Under the pieces are notes generated by a model. The model had not been told where the DNA came from, ran no database searches, and saw only the letters and a list, made by a program, of their open reading frames with translations. Positions 30,728 through 39,515 of a DNA stretch of 64,000 nucleotides are shown piece by piece. Location of the stretch: contig NZ_CP016447.1 in assembly GCF_001714725.1 (NCBI RefSeq), forward strand, positions 1,937,001 through 2,001,000, in the 5' to 3' direction. Position numbers and translations under genes: made by a program. Each line of letters opens with the position of its first letter. Position 1 is the first letter of the stretch. Source of the stretch: Acidovorax sp. RAC01 (GTDB taxonomy: Bacteria > Pseudomonadota > Gammaproteobacteria > Burkholderiales > Burkholderiaceae_C).

Positions 30728-31411
30728 CTAGAACCCCGCAGCCATCCCCAGCGATGACACCCACCATGCCAGCGCAACACTGCCCGCCAGCACCACTGCG
30801 GCGACCACACGGCTTGCCGCGTCGTCCCGCGAAGCCGCGGCAGGTGCATCGAGCAGCTTGTCGCCCTGCAGCATGGGCCCAACGAGTGGCTGGCGCCTGA
30901 TGACGACATAAAACGCGACGGCCAGCAGATGCAGGACCACGAGACCGATGACAAGGTACTGCCCGATTTCCTTGTGGTAAGTGGTGGCCTGGCCGACGAC
31001 TGCATTGGATACAAAGCGGGTCAGCGGTCCGGCAAAGGCGATTTCGTCATCGCTGAGAAGCCCTGTGGTCACCTGGGCGGCCAGCACTCCAAGCAGGCCG
31101 AACACCGACAGGGCGCCCAGCGGGCTGTGGCCGATGCTGTCCGACACCGCGCCATGGCCCCGCAGGTAGCGCAGAACGCGCGCCGGCGAATACAAAAAGC
31201 TGGCAAAACGCGACCAGCGCCCGCCCACCAGCCCCCACACGATGCGAAACACCAGCAGGGCAAGCACCAGATGCCCGAGCCTGAAGTGCCATTCCATCGC
31301 ATTGCCGCCCACCTTGGCCGTCACGACCAGGCCGACGACGCTCGCCGCCAAAACCCAGTGGAATAGGCGGGTTGGGAGGTCCCAGATGCGGACGGTGTGT
31401 AGTTGGCTCAT
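30728..31411 (-). CDS. Cytochrome b561-type di-haem membrane protein
   Basis: The 227-residue protein has about five membrane helices. Candidate haem histidines are in LPTRLFHWVLAAS (helix 1), WHFRLGHLVLALLVFR (helix 2) and the later TTYHKEIGQYLVIGLVVLHLLAVAFY helix. The pattern matches the bacterial cytochrome b561/Ni-Fe hydrogenase b-subunit family, which passes electrons between the quinol pool and a c-type partner. It is divergent from the cytochrome c' gene at 31657, the likely partner. Confidence 0.9.
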   Translation of the reverse strand: MSQLHTVRIWDLPTRLFHWVLAASVVGLVVTAKVGGNAMEWHFRLGHLVLALLVFRIVWGLVGGRWSRFASFLYSPARVLRYLRGHGAVSDSIGHSPLGALSVFGLLGVLAAQVTTGLLSDDEIAFAGPLTRFVSNAVVGQATTYHKEIGQYLVIGLVVLHLLAVAFYVVIRRQPLVGPMLQGDKLLDAPAAASRDDAASRVVAAVVLAGSVALAWWVSSLGMAAGF

Positions 31412-31656
31412 GCGGATGACTCCAGAAAAACAGCGGATGCTGCGGGCGATTGTCGGCAAAACGGCACCGCTGTGCATGTTCCGGCGTGGGAGGGTGCCGA
31501 TGCCACCGCTCCGGGCGGAACGAAGCAGGCCGTCTGGCGAGCTGAACTGCACCGGACACAACGGCCACGAAACTGACTGCGAAATTCTTGCCAACGCGGC
31601 ATACTGCGAGCGGCTCAGGCCAGTCTGATCCGCCCATCATAAAAGGATGAAACCCC

Positions 31657-32112
31657 ATGAAAGCACTTGCCGCATTTGCATTTGCCGCCGCTACGCTCGC
31701 CGTGGCCGCGCCCGCCTCGGCCCAGTTTGCCAAAGCTGAAGACGCCATCAAGTACCGCCAGAGTGCGCTCTTCGTGATGGGCCAACATTTCAGCCGCATC
31801 GGCGCCATGGCCAACGGACGCGTGCCGTTCGACGCCAAGGCCGCGCAAGACAATGCCGATGTGGTGGCACAGATGGCCAAGCTCCCTTGGGCGGCATTCG
31901 GCCCGGGCACCGACAAGGGCGCACCGACCAAGGCCCTGCCAGAGATCTGGACCGAGCAGGCCAAGTACAAGGAGCATGCCGACAAGCTCGAGGCAGAGTC
32001 GGTCAAGCTCGCTGCTGCTGCCAAGACCGGCAATCTGGACAACCTGAAGGCTGCCTTTGGTGCCGCCGCGGGCACCTGCAAGGCCTGCCACGACAATTAC
32101 CGCGCCAAATAG
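31657..32112 (+). CDS. Cytochrome c'
   Basis: The 151-residue periplasmic protein has a signal peptide ending PASAQ near residue 23, a four-helix bundle and a C-terminal haem-binding CKACH (C141-H145). This is the cytochrome c' arrangement, with the haem attached near the C-terminus. Such proteins bind NO and can protect against nitrosative stress. AAAGGATG precedes the ATG. A cytochrome b561 gene lies divergently upstream. Confidence 0.92.
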   Translation: MKALAAFAFAAATLAVAAPASAQFAKAEDAIKYRQSALFVMGQHFSRIGAMANGRVPFDAKAAQDNADVVAQMAKLPWAAFGPGTDKGAPTKALPEIWTEQAKYKEHADKLEAESVKLAAAAKTGNLDNLKAAFGAAAGTCKACHDNYRAK

Positions 32113-32118
32113 CGTACA

Positions 32119-32218
32119 TCCCCCTGAGCGGCTGCGCCGCTTCCCCCTTCTCTCGAACCGCTGCACGATTCGGGAAGGGGGACGCCGCCAGCGCGGCGGG
32201 GGCCCCTTGCGCGGCGTC
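32119..32218. repeat. GC-rich dispersed repeat (family 2), copy after cytochrome c'
   Basis: CCCCCTGAGCGGCTGCGCCGC, CCCCCTTCTCTCGAA, GATTCGGGAAGGGGGACGC and GCGCGGCGGGGGCCCC follow each other. The CCCCC and GGGGG blocks and the internal CGGC/GCCG can fold into a stable hairpin. The match to 18861-18957 extends over nearly 100 bases. Confidence 0.7.
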
Positions 32219-32293
32219 CACTTGACTGGGGCGCGCCCGTTGCAGGCTTTAGCTATTAAAGTGAGAGCGGGTAGTGCATGCTGAGCCAGCGCG

Positions 32294-32323
32294 AAAGGCC
32301 GATTTCACCTGGAATCGGCCTTT
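32294..32323. terminator. Bidirectional terminator hairpin
   Basis: AAAGGCCGATT at 32294-32304 pairs with AATCGGCCTTT at 32313-32323 (11 bp, 8-base loop). It lies between the convergent cytochrome c' and TlpA-like genes. The T runs are short on both strands. Confidence 0.7.
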
Positions 32324-32345
32324 GTCCTTCACAGGTTGCAGACGC

Positions 32346-32849
32346 TCAGGTCTCCGCCAGCAACTTCTCGATGAGCTGGTGCAGCTCGGAAAAATTGGGC
32401 GCGCCCACATAGGTCTTCACGATCTCGCCGCGCTTGTTGACGATGAAAGTCGATGGGGTCAGGCGCACATCGCCCCAGGCCTTGGCCACGTTGCCGGTGT
32501 TATCGATCGCCACCTTGAAGGGCAGCTTGCGCGTCTCTGCAAAGTTGACGACGTAGCTGGGCGGGTCGTAGCTCATGGCCACAGCGAGCGTCTCGAAGCC
32601 CTTGGCGTGGTATTTGTTGTAGGTATCCACGATCTCGGGCATTTCGGCCACGCAGGTGACGCAGCTGGTCGCCCAGAAATTCACCAGCGTTACCTTGCCG
32701 CGCAGGTCGGCTGTGGTCTTGCTCGATCCGTCGAGCAGCACGAAGGTGGAGTCGGGCGCAGGCGCGCGGCCCGTGTCGAGGTACACGTAGGCCCCGATGG
32801 CCGCAAACGCCGCCACTGCCACCCCTGCTGCCCACTTCTTCATCACCAT
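32346..32849 (-). CDS. TlpA-like periplasmic thioredoxin
   Basis: The 167-residue protein has an uncleaved or cleavable N-terminal hydrophobic segment (residues 5-24) and a thioredoxin-like domain. The active site is C63-V-T-C66 in VNFWATSCVTCVAEMPEI, with the cis-Pro region RLTPSTFIVNKRGEI. TlpA-type proteins reduce disulfides in the periplasm, often for cytochrome c maturation. The xxSCVTC form differs from the common WCxxC, as W is replaced by S. The start is the ATG at 32849. Confidence 0.88.
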   Translation of the reverse strand: MVMKKWAAGVAVAAFAAIGAYVYLDTGRAPAPDSTFVLLDGSSKTTADLRGKVTLVNFWATSCVTCVAEMPEIVDTYNKYHAKGFETLAVAMSYDPPSYVVNFAETRKLPFKVAIDNTGNVAKAWGDVRLTPSTFIVNKRGEIVKTYVGAPNFSELHQLIEKLLAET

Positions 32850-33128
32850 GGTTTTCCCCGTTGTTCCACCGTTTGCGCCGTTCGCGCTGCGCGGATCGCC
32901 ATTGTGCCGGACGGTGCAATGGCCATACGCCTGCGCCCCCGCACGATGGTGGCCAACGCCCAGATGATGGAGTACCGGCCCGGGCGAAAGTTCTGGTGGG
33001 TGGCGCACTGTCGCATGCACCGACGGGCACGGGCGTGCGGAGCGTGTCAGCACCAGCCAACGTGCGAACCTCGCGCTTTGGCGCAGGGCTGCCAGCACGT
33101 CTACCGCACGGTGCCGATAATCCCCTCC

Positions 33129-33665
33129 ATGAACTGGATATTGCCCGCGGCCACTGCCGCGCTGCTGGTCAGCGGCTGCAGCCCCGCCCTGAACTGGCGC
33201 ACCGTGCCGCTGCCCGAAGCGGCCCTCACCATCACTCTCCCTTGTAAACCCGACCAGGCCACGCGGCAGGTCGAGCTGGCCGGTGCGCCGGTCGAGCTGG
33301 CCATGGCGGGCTGCGATGCCGACGGCGCCACGTTCGCCGTGTCGCACGCCGCATTGGCCGACCCGGCCATGGTGGGCACTGCCCTTACGCACTGGCGCAG
33401 CGCCGTACTCGCCAACCTGGGGCCCGGTGCGGCAGCGGCGGCGGTCAATGCGCCATACGCGCCCCAGGGCGTACTGCCGGTGCCGCAATCGCTGCGCACC
33501 ACCGTACAGGGCCAGCGGGCCGATGGCAGCGCCGTGGTTGCGCAGGGCGTGTGGTTTGCCCGTGCGGTCGGCCCGCACGTGCGGCTGTACCACGCCGTGG
33601 TGTACACGGCCAAGCCCCGGCCCGAGGTGGCAGACCAGTTCTTCTCGGGCCTCGCGCTCCAATGA
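33129..33665 (+). CDS. Putative lipoprotein
   Basis: The 178-residue product has a signal peptide with a lipobox LVSGC (Cys near residue 17). The mature part is Ala-rich with two further cysteines (PCKPD and AGCDAD), which may form a disulfide. I do not recognise a family. Its TGA overlaps the ATG of the MFS transporter by four bases, so the two are coupled. Confidence 0.78.
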   Translation: MNWILPAATAALLVSGCSPALNWRTVPLPEAALTITLPCKPDQATRQVELAGAPVELAMAGCDADGATFAVSHAALADPAMVGTALTHWRSAVLANLGPGAAAAAVNAPYAPQGVLPVPQSLRTTVQGQRADGSAVVAQGVWFARAVGPHVRLYHAVVYTAKPRPEVADQFFSGLALQ

Positions 33666-34942
33666 TGCACGGCGACAGCGTTTTGCCACGGCGAACGGCT
33701 GTGGTGGTGTTTCTGGCGTTTGCGTTTGCGTACTTTCTGTCGGCGCTGGTACGTGCTGTCACGGCCACGCTGGCCCCCACGCTGGCGCAGGAGTTCACGC
33801 TGCAGGCCAGCGACCTTGGGCTGCTGGCGGGCGGGTACTTCCTGGGCTTTGCTGCCATGCAGCTCCCGCTGGGCACATGGCTCGACCGGCACGGCCCGCG
33901 CAAGGTGGCGCTGGCGTTTCTGGGCGTTGCCGTGGTGGGCAGCCTGGTGTTTTCGGTGGCGACCGGGTTCTCGGGCCTGCTGGCGGGCCGCGTGCTGTGC
34001 GGCGCGGGTGTCAGCGCGTGCCTGATGGCTCCGCTCACGGGCTACCGGCGCTGGCTCACGCCCACCGCGCAGATGCGCGCGAACTCGTGGATGCTCATGA
34101 CCGGTTCGCTGGGCATGGTGGCGTCCACGCTGCCGGTGCAGTGGGCCTTGCCGGTGCTGGGCTGGCGGCCGCTGTTCTGGGCGCTGGCCGTGCTGGTTGC
34201 GGTGTCGATGGTGGTGATCGCCATCTGGGTGCCTGCCTGGAGCCGTGCCCCGGAATCCCCCGCACTCGCAACCCAGTCGCCGCCGGAAGCGGCGAAGCCT
34301 GCGGTGGCCGATGGCTACAGCATGGTCTGGCGCCACGCGTACTTCCAGCGCCTCGCACCGCTCGGGTTTTTCGTCTATGGCGGCATGGTCGCCATGCAGA
34401 CGCTGTGGGCGGGCCCATGGATGCAGCGCGTGGCGGGCTACACGCCGCTGGAGTCGGCCACGGGGCTGTTCTGGATCAATGTGTCGATGCTGTGCACGTT
34501 CTGGACCTGGGGCATGGTCAACCCGTGGCTGCTGCGCAAGGGCTACGGGCCCGACCGGCTGATGACCCTGGGACTGCCGCTGTGCCTGGTGGTACTGCTG
34601 GGCATCATCGTGGCCGGGCCCGCTGCGGGCGGCGGAGCGTGGGCGCTGTTTTGCGTGTCGTGCACGTTTGTGTCGCTGTCCCAGCCGGCGGTGGCCATGG
34701 CGTTCGAGCAGGCGCTGGCGGGGCGTGCCCTGTCGGCCTACAACCTCGTGATCTTTGCGGGCGTGTTCGTGGTGCAGTGGGGCATTGGCCTGGCGGTCGA
34801 TGCGTTTGCCGCTGCCGGCCTGGCCACCGTGCCATCGTTCCAGGCGGCCATGGCCGTGTACCTCGCGTGCAACGCAGGGGCGTACGCGTGGTTTCTGCTC
34901 AAGGGGCAGCGCCATAATGCAGGCCACACCCCCGCACCATGA
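33662..34942 (+). CDS. MFS transporter
   Basis: The 426-residue protein has about 12 membrane helices. The loop 2-3 signature reads GTWLDRHGPRKVALAF, close to the MFS consensus GxxxDRxGRR. The substrate cannot be told; the second half is more divergent. The start overlaps the lipoprotein stop, and the stop overlaps the EIIA start (both ATGA), so lipoprotein-MFS-EIIA-HPr form one operon. Confidence 0.87.
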   Translation: MMHGDSVLPRRTAVVVFLAFAFAYFLSALVRAVTATLAPTLAQEFTLQASDLGLLAGGYFLGFAAMQLPLGTWLDRHGPRKVALAFLGVAVVGSLVFSVATGFSGLLAGRVLCGAGVSACLMAPLTGYRRWLTPTAQMRANSWMLMTGSLGMVASTLPVQWALPVLGWRPLFWALAVLVAVSMVVIAIWVPAWSRAPESPALATQSPPEAAKPAVADGYSMVWRHAYFQRLAPLGFFVYGGMVAMQTLWAGPWMQRVAGYTPLESATGLFWINVSMLCTFWTWGMVNPWLLRKGYGPDRLMTLGLPLCLVVLLGIIVAGPAAGGGAWALFCVSCTFVSLSQPAVAMAFEQALAGRALSAYNLVIFAGVFVVQWGIGLAVDAFAAAGLATVPSFQAAMAVYLACNAGAYAWFLLKGQRHNAGHTPAP

Positions 34943-35397
34943 GCCGTCCCACCAGCATCCTTCTCATTGCCCACGCGCCACTGGCCCATGCCCTGCGCGA
35001 ATGCGCGCTGCATGTGTTTCCTGATTGCGGCGAGAGTGTGCTGGCGCTGGATGTGCCGCCCAGCGAGCGCCCTGAAGACTCGCTGGCCCGCGCCCGCGCG
35101 CTGCTGGCCGAGGCCGGCGAAGACACCACGCTCGTGCTGACCGACGTGTTTGGCGCCACCCCCTGCAATGTCGCCCAGCGCCTGGTGGAAGGCGTGCGCT
35201 CACGCGTGGTGAGTGGCGTCAACCTGCCGATGCTGCTGCGGGCCGTGAGCTACCGCAGCGAGCCGCTCGATTCGGTAGTGACGCGCGCGGTGGTGGGGGG
35301 AACGCAAGGCGTGATGCAGGTGGCCATCTCTGCACCGCAAAACCAGAATCGTCGAAACAACGCCCATGATCAAGACCCGTATCACCATCAGCAATAG
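34939..35397 (+). CDS. PTS mannose-family EIIA-like protein
   Basis: The 152-residue protein is a PTS EIIA of the mannose family. The phosphorylatable His is in ILLIAHAPLAHAL (near residue 11), and the LTDVFGATPCNVAQRL segment is conserved. No sugar permease (EIIB/EIIC) gene is adjacent, so a regulatory role is likely, as with the incomplete PTS of other Betaproteobacteria. Its last 32 bases overlap ptsH. Confidence 0.88.
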   Translation: MSRPTSILLIAHAPLAHALRECALHVFPDCGESVLALDVPPSERPEDSLARARALLAEAGEDTTLVLTDVFGATPCNVAQRLVEGVRSRVVSGVNLPMLLRAVSYRSEPLDSVVTRAVVGGTQGVMQVAISAPQNQNRRNNAHDQDPYHHQQ

Positions 35398-35635
35398 GCT
35401 GGGCCTGCACGCCCGCGCGTCGGCCAAGCTCACCAAGCTGGCTGGCAGCTTCCCGTGCGACGTTTTCATGAGCCGCGGCGAGCGCCGCATCAACGCCAAG
35501 AGCATCATGGGCGTGATGATGCTGGCAGCCGGCCTGGGCAGCGAGGTGGAGCTGGAAACCAGTGGCGAGCGCGAGCAGGAAGCCATGGACGCGCTCCTGG
35601 CCCTGATCAACGACAAGTTTGGCGAAGGCGAATAA
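35366..35635 (+). CDS. ptsH: Phosphocarrier protein HPr
   Basis: The 89-residue protein carries the EI-phosphorylated H15 (RLGLHARASA) and the S46 region (INAKSIMGVMML). The presence of Ser46 in this setting leaves open control by an HPr kinase, which is not in the window. It overlaps the EIIA gene by 32 bases and is followed, after a repeat tract, by ptsI. Confidence 0.95.
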   Translation: MIKTRITISNRLGLHARASAKLTKLAGSFPCDVFMSRGERRINAKSIMGVMMLAAGLGSEVELETSGEREQEAMDALLALINDKFGEGE

Positions 35636-35940
35636 GTGAACAGGGCCCCCACGGTCGCGCACTGCGTGTTGCTCCCTGCCCCCCAAGGGGGCCCAACCCG
35701 CCTTCGGGCGGCCGGGCGGCGGGCTGAGAGGGCCCCCACGATCGCGCACTGCGTGTCGCTCCCTGCCCCCCAAGGGGGCCTAGCCCGCCTTCGGGCGGCC
35801 GGGCGGCGGGCTGAGAGGGCCCCCACGGTCGCGCACTGCGTGTCGCTCCCTGCCCCCCGAGGGCGCCCAGCCCGCCTTCGGGCGGCCGGGCGGCGGGCTG
35901 ATGCCGCCCCCGCCGGGCCTTTGTATCGGATCGCACCAAC
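35636..35940. other. ptsH-ptsI spacer, mostly tandem repeat
   Basis: The 305-base spacer is dominated by the 87-bp tandem units at 35644-35901. The last 40 bases lead into ptsI without a strong ribosome site. The frame that crosses the repeats encodes three 29-residue units but I do not take it as a gene. Confidence 0.6.
35644..35901. repeat. Three tandem 87-bp repeats
   Basis: Units begin at 35644, 35731 and 35818 with GGCCCCCACG. Each contains GTCGCGCACTGCGTGT, CCCTGCCCCCC, and the hairpin CCGCCTTCGGGCGG, and ends GGGCGGCGGGCTGA. Units two and three differ by a few substitutions. The unit length is a multiple of three. Confidence 0.9.
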
Positions 35941-37698
35941 ATGACTTTCTCCGTCCACGGGCTTGCAGTCGCCCGCGGCATCGCCATCGGGCGTGCCGTG
36001 CTGGTCGCGTCCAGCCGCATGGACGTGGCGCACTACTTCGTCAAGCCCGAGCAGGTCGAGGGCGAGATCGAGCGCGTGCGCAATGGCCGCAACGCCGTGG
36101 TCGAGGAGCTCCAGCGCCTGCAGGCCGACATGCCCGCCGATGCCCCGCACGAGCTGACCGCGCTGCTGGATGTGCACCTTATGCTGCTGCAGGACGAGGC
36201 CCTGACGGGCGGCGTCAAGCACTGGATCACGGACCGGCTGTACAACGCCGAATGGGCGCTGACCACGCAGTTGGAAGTGATTGCGCGCCAGTTCGACGAG
36301 ATGGAGGACGAGTACCTGCGCGAGCGCAAGGCCGACCTGGAGCAGGTGGTCGAACGCGTGCTGCGCCACATGAAAGGCGTGGCCAGCCCCGTGGCGCCGC
36401 CCGCCAGCAGCCCCCGGCGCAAGACCCAGCAGGACTTGCTGCTGGACGACACCGTGGACGTACCGCTGGTGCTGGTGGCGCACGACCTGTCGCCCGCCGA
36501 CATGCTGCAGTTCAAGCAAAGCGTGTTTGCCGGTTTCGTGACCGATGTGGGCGGCAAGACATCGCACACCGCCATCGTGGCGCGCAGCATGGACATCCCG
36601 GCGGTGGTGGGTGCGCGCAGTGCCAGCCAGCTGGTGCGCCAGGACGACTGGATCATCATCGACGGCGATGCGGGTGTGATCATCGTCGACCCCTCTCCCA
36701 TCATCCTGGCCGAGTACGGCTTTCGCCAGCGCCAGGTGGAGCTGGAGCGCGAGCGCCTGGCACGGTTGCGCCACACCCCCGCCATCACGCTCGACGGCCA
36801 CCGCATCGAGCTCCTGGCCAACATCGAGCAGCCTGGTGATGCGCCCGCGGCGGTCCGCGCCGGAGCCGTGGGCGTGGGCCTGTTCCGCAGCGAATTTTTG
36901 TTCATGGGCCGCAGCGGCAATCTGCCGGGCGAGGACGAGCAGTACCGTGCCTACCGCGAGGCGCTCGACGGCATGGAGGGCATGCCCGTCACCATCCGCA
37001 CCATCGACGTAGGCGCCGACAAGCCGCTGGACCACAAGGCCCACAAGGACAATTACCTCAACCCTGCGCTCGGCCTGCGCGCCATCCGCTGGAGCCTGGC
37101 CGACCCGGCGATGTTCCGTACGCAGCTGCGTGCCGTGCTGCGCGCTGCGGCGCATGGCAAGGTCAACCTGCTGTTTCCGATGCTGGCGCACACGCACGAG
37201 ATCCAGCAGACGCTGGCCCAGGTGGATCTGGCCCGTGCCGAGCTCGATGCGCGCGGCGAGGCCTACGGCCCGGTACAGCTGGGCGCCATGATCGAGGTGC
37301 CCGCGGCGGCGCTCATGGTGCGCACCTTTCTGAAGTACTTTGATTTCCTGTCCATCGGCACCAACGACCTGATCCAGTACACGCTGGCGATCGACCGCGC
37401 CGACGAGGCCGTGGCCCACCTGTACAACCCGCTGCACCCCGCCGTGCTGCGCCTGGTGGCCGACGTGATTGCCGAAGGCGAACGCCAGGGCAAGAGCGTG
37501 TGTGTGTGCGGTGAAACCGCGGGCGATGTGAGCATGACGCGGCTGCTGCTGGGCCTGGGCCTGCGCAGTTTCTCGATGCACCCCGCGCAGATCCTGGCCG
37601 TCAAGCAGGAGGTGCTGCGCGCCGACACCCGCAAGCTGGCACCCTGGGCGCAGCGGGTGCTCGACAGTGACGAGCCTGCCGTAGCGCCGGGACAATAG
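35941..37698 (+). CDS. ptsI: PTS enzyme I
   Basis: The 585-residue enzyme takes phosphate from phosphoenolpyruvate and passes it to HPr. The phosphorylated His is in VGGKTSHTAIVARS, and the PEP-binding signature SIGTNDLIQYTLAIDR is intact, with the catalytic Cys in SVCVCGETAGD. Length is normal. It completes the ptsH-ptsI pair and lies downstream of the tandem repeats. Confidence 0.96.
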   Translation: MTFSVHGLAVARGIAIGRAVLVASSRMDVAHYFVKPEQVEGEIERVRNGRNAVVEELQRLQADMPADAPHELTALLDVHLMLLQDEALTGGVKHWITDRLYNAEWALTTQLEVIARQFDEMEDEYLRERKADLEQVVERVLRHMKGVASPVAPPASSPRRKTQQDLLLDDTVDVPLVLVAHDLSPADMLQFKQSVFAGFVTDVGGKTSHTAIVARSMDIPAVVGARSASQLVRQDDWIIIDGDAGVIIVDPSPIILAEYGFRQRQVELERERLARLRHTPAITLDGHRIELLANIEQPGDAPAAVRAGAVGVGLFRSEFLFMGRSGNLPGEDEQYRAYREALDGMEGMPVTIRTIDVGADKPLDHKAHKDNYLNPALGLRAIRWSLADPAMFRTQLRAVLRAAAHGKVNLLFPMLAHTHEIQQTLAQVDLARAELDARGEAYGPVQLGAMIEVPAAALMVRTFLKYFDFLSIGTNDLIQYTLAIDRADEAVAHLYNPLHPAVLRLVADVIAEGERQGKSVCVCGETAGDVSMTRLLLGLGLRSFSMHPAQILAVKQEVLRADTRKLAPWAQRVLDSDEPAVAPGQ

Positions 37699-37716
37699 GC
37701 TTTCTGGCAATCAAAA

Positions 37717-37771
37717 TTGATAGCATAAAAAGCTTATGCGTCAAGCGACGGAGCCCATTTTGATTCAAAAA
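37717..37771. repeat. Dispersed ~65-bp repeat, copy 7, diverged
   Basis: TTGATAGCATAAAAAGC, GTCAAGCGACGGAGCCC and TTTTGATTCAAAAA follow the family block order but with several changes. It lies between ptsI and the convergent EamA gene. Confidence 0.55.
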
Positions 37772-37813
37772 TCGGCTTCCCGGTCTGCCACCGCGCCCTC
37801 GCAGGCCCCACCC

Positions 37814-38647
37814 TCAGCGCGCACGCATCCCCATCACGGCTGCGCCGATGATCATCACGGTGGCCAGCACAATGCTGGCGCTGAAGCTGCGGCCGCTCAC
37901 CGCCATCAGCAGCGCTGTGGAAGCCAGCGGTGTGATGTAGCTCAGGATGCCGATCTGCCGCGGATCGCCGAGCTTGAGCGCCTTGTCCCACAGGAAGAAC
38001 GCACCGCCCAGCGGCCCCAGCCCCAGCACCGCCAGCAGCAACCAGTCGCGCGCCTGGAGCGTTACTGCAGGCTCCAGCAGTGCGTGGCACAGCAAGGACA
38101 GCACGCCAGACACCAGCCCGAACAGGCCAATCGCCGTGGTCGGAAAGGCTGGCACGCGCTTGGTCAGCAGCGAGTAGGTGGCCCAGATGAACGCTGCCGC
38201 CAGCGCCGGGAGGTAGCCCCAGGCCAGCGTGCCGCTGAGCTCGTGGCCGCCCACGATGGCAATCGCGGCACCGCCAAACCCCAGCAGCGCTGCCAGCAAA
38301 TGCGGCAGGCGCAGCCGCACGCCGGGCAGCACCCACGGCGACAGCACCACGATGAAAAGCGGCCACAGGTAGTTGACGAGGTTGGCCTCCACCGCGGGCG
38401 CGTGGCGCAGTGCAATGAACAGCAGGAAGTGGTATGCGAACAGCCCGTACACGCCCAGCGCCAGCGTGCGCAGCGGCACCCGCCACTGGGTGGGGGCGCG
38501 CAGCACAAACGGCCAGGCCGGGATGCTGCCGATGATGAGCGCGATGCCTGTGAGCAGGAACGGTGGCACATGCGTGAGCGATACGCCCAGCGCCGCGAGG
38601 GATGCCCACAGCGCAATGGCGCCCAGGGCGTAAAGATTGGCTTGCAT
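37814..38647 (-). CDS. EamA/DMT family transporter
   Basis: The 277-residue protein has ten membrane helices in two homologous EamA halves, typical of drug/metabolite exporters. The start at 38647 (MQANLYALGAIALWASLAALG) begins directly with the first helix. The AraC-type gene lies just upstream on the same strand, a frequent pairing in which the regulator controls the exporter. The substrate is unknown. Confidence 0.88.
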   Translation of the reverse strand: MQANLYALGAIALWASLAALGVSLTHVPPFLLTGIALIIGSIPAWPFVLRAPTQWRVPLRTLALGVYGLFAYHFLLFIALRHAPAVEANLVNYLWPLFIVVLSPWVLPGVRLRLPHLLAALLGFGGAAIAIVGGHELSGTLAWGYLPALAAAFIWATYSLLTKRVPAFPTTAIGLFGLVSGVLSLLCHALLEPAVTLQARDWLLLAVLGLGPLGGAFFLWDKALKLGDPRQIGILSYITPLASTALLMAVSGRSFSASIVLATVMIIGAAVMGMRAR

Positions 38648-38774
38648 CCGTCGACTGTAAGGCGGCGCATCGTCGCGCAACGATGGTCTGCCATCGCGCG
38701 CACATGGTCTGGCGTCGATGAGCGCGCCGCTAGGCGCTGCGCCTGCTTGGACGTGCGTTCAGCCCCTGCGGCTG

Positions 38775-39494
38775 TCAGCCCGCGCTGCGGCGCAGTGCGG
38801 CCGTGAGCGCCGACGGCGAGCGGTACCCCGTGCGGTGCGCTACGTCCGCCACCGCCATGCCCGTGGACCGCAGCAGCCGGGCGTGCGCCAGGCGCTGGTG
38901 GCGCAGCCAGGCGATGGCGCCCATGCCCCGTTCTTCGCGGCAGCGCGCCGCAAACTGGCTGGGGCTCAGGTGGGCCTGAGCCGCCAGGTCAGCCACCGTG
39001 AGGTCGCCATGCCAGTGCCCCGCGGCCCACTGCTGCAGCGCGGGCCAGTCGATGGCGCGGCGGCGCGACGCCGCTGCGCTGGGCGCGTTGCTGGCCGCAT
39101 GGCCCATCCACGCTTCGAGCAGCAAAGCCGGCCCGTGCGCCTGGGCCAGCGGCAGGCGCTGCTCCAGCGCGTGGGCCAGATAGCGCGCCAGTGGCAGGGT
39201 GCCCGCAGGCAGGGCCGTGGTGGTGGTTCCCGCCGCGCACTGCCGCCAGCCGGGCTGGGCACTGTCAAGCACCAGGCAGGAGCTGCCGCTTCGGGATTCA
39301 AAATCGTGCCGATCTCCGGGCGCGATGATGTAGCCGCTGCCCGATTCAACCCGCAGGCCGCGGCCCGCCACCTCCAGCTCGAGCGTGCCCGAGAGGCCCA
39401 GAAGAATCTGGAAATGGTCGTGGCTGTGGCTGCCAGGCGATGCGCCATAGCGGCGCAGCGAAAGCTGGCCCGCCGTCGCACTGGTGCCCTGCAT
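38775..39494 (-). CDS. AraC family transcriptional regulator
   Basis: The 239-residue regulator has an N-terminal cupin-like sensor domain (HSHDHFQILLGLSGTLELEVAGRG...IIAPGDRHDF) and a C-terminal double helix-turn-helix (LTVADLAAQAHLSPSQFAARCREERG, then MAVADVAHRTGYRSPSALTAALRR). It lies 127 bases upstream of the EamA gene on the same strand and is its probable regulator. Confidence 0.9.
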   Translation of the reverse strand: MQGTSATAGQLSLRRYGASPGSHSHDHFQILLGLSGTLELEVAGRGLRVESGSGYIIAPGDRHDFESRSGSSCLVLDSAQPGWRQCAAGTTTTALPAGTLPLARYLAHALEQRLPLAQAHGPALLLEAWMGHAASNAPSAAASRRRAIDWPALQQWAAGHWHGDLTVADLAAQAHLSPSQFAARCREERGMGAIAWLRHQRLAHARLLRSTGMAVADVAHRTGYRSPSALTAALRRSAG

Positions 39495-39515
39495 GCCGCT
39501 GCGCTGCTGGGCGCC

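Noticed and set aside
32243..32270. A ninth copy of the ~65-bp repeat (TTTAGCTATTAAAG)
   Set aside because: Only the short AT part matches; the core and the TTTTGAAGCC end are missing.
35644..35901. CRISPR-like array
   Set aside because: The units are directly adjacent with no unique spacers, and no cas genes are present.
35636..35944. Reading frame across the 87-bp repeats
   Set aside because: It has no ribosome site, a composition driven by the GC-rich repeat, and the frame is open only because 87 is divisible by three.
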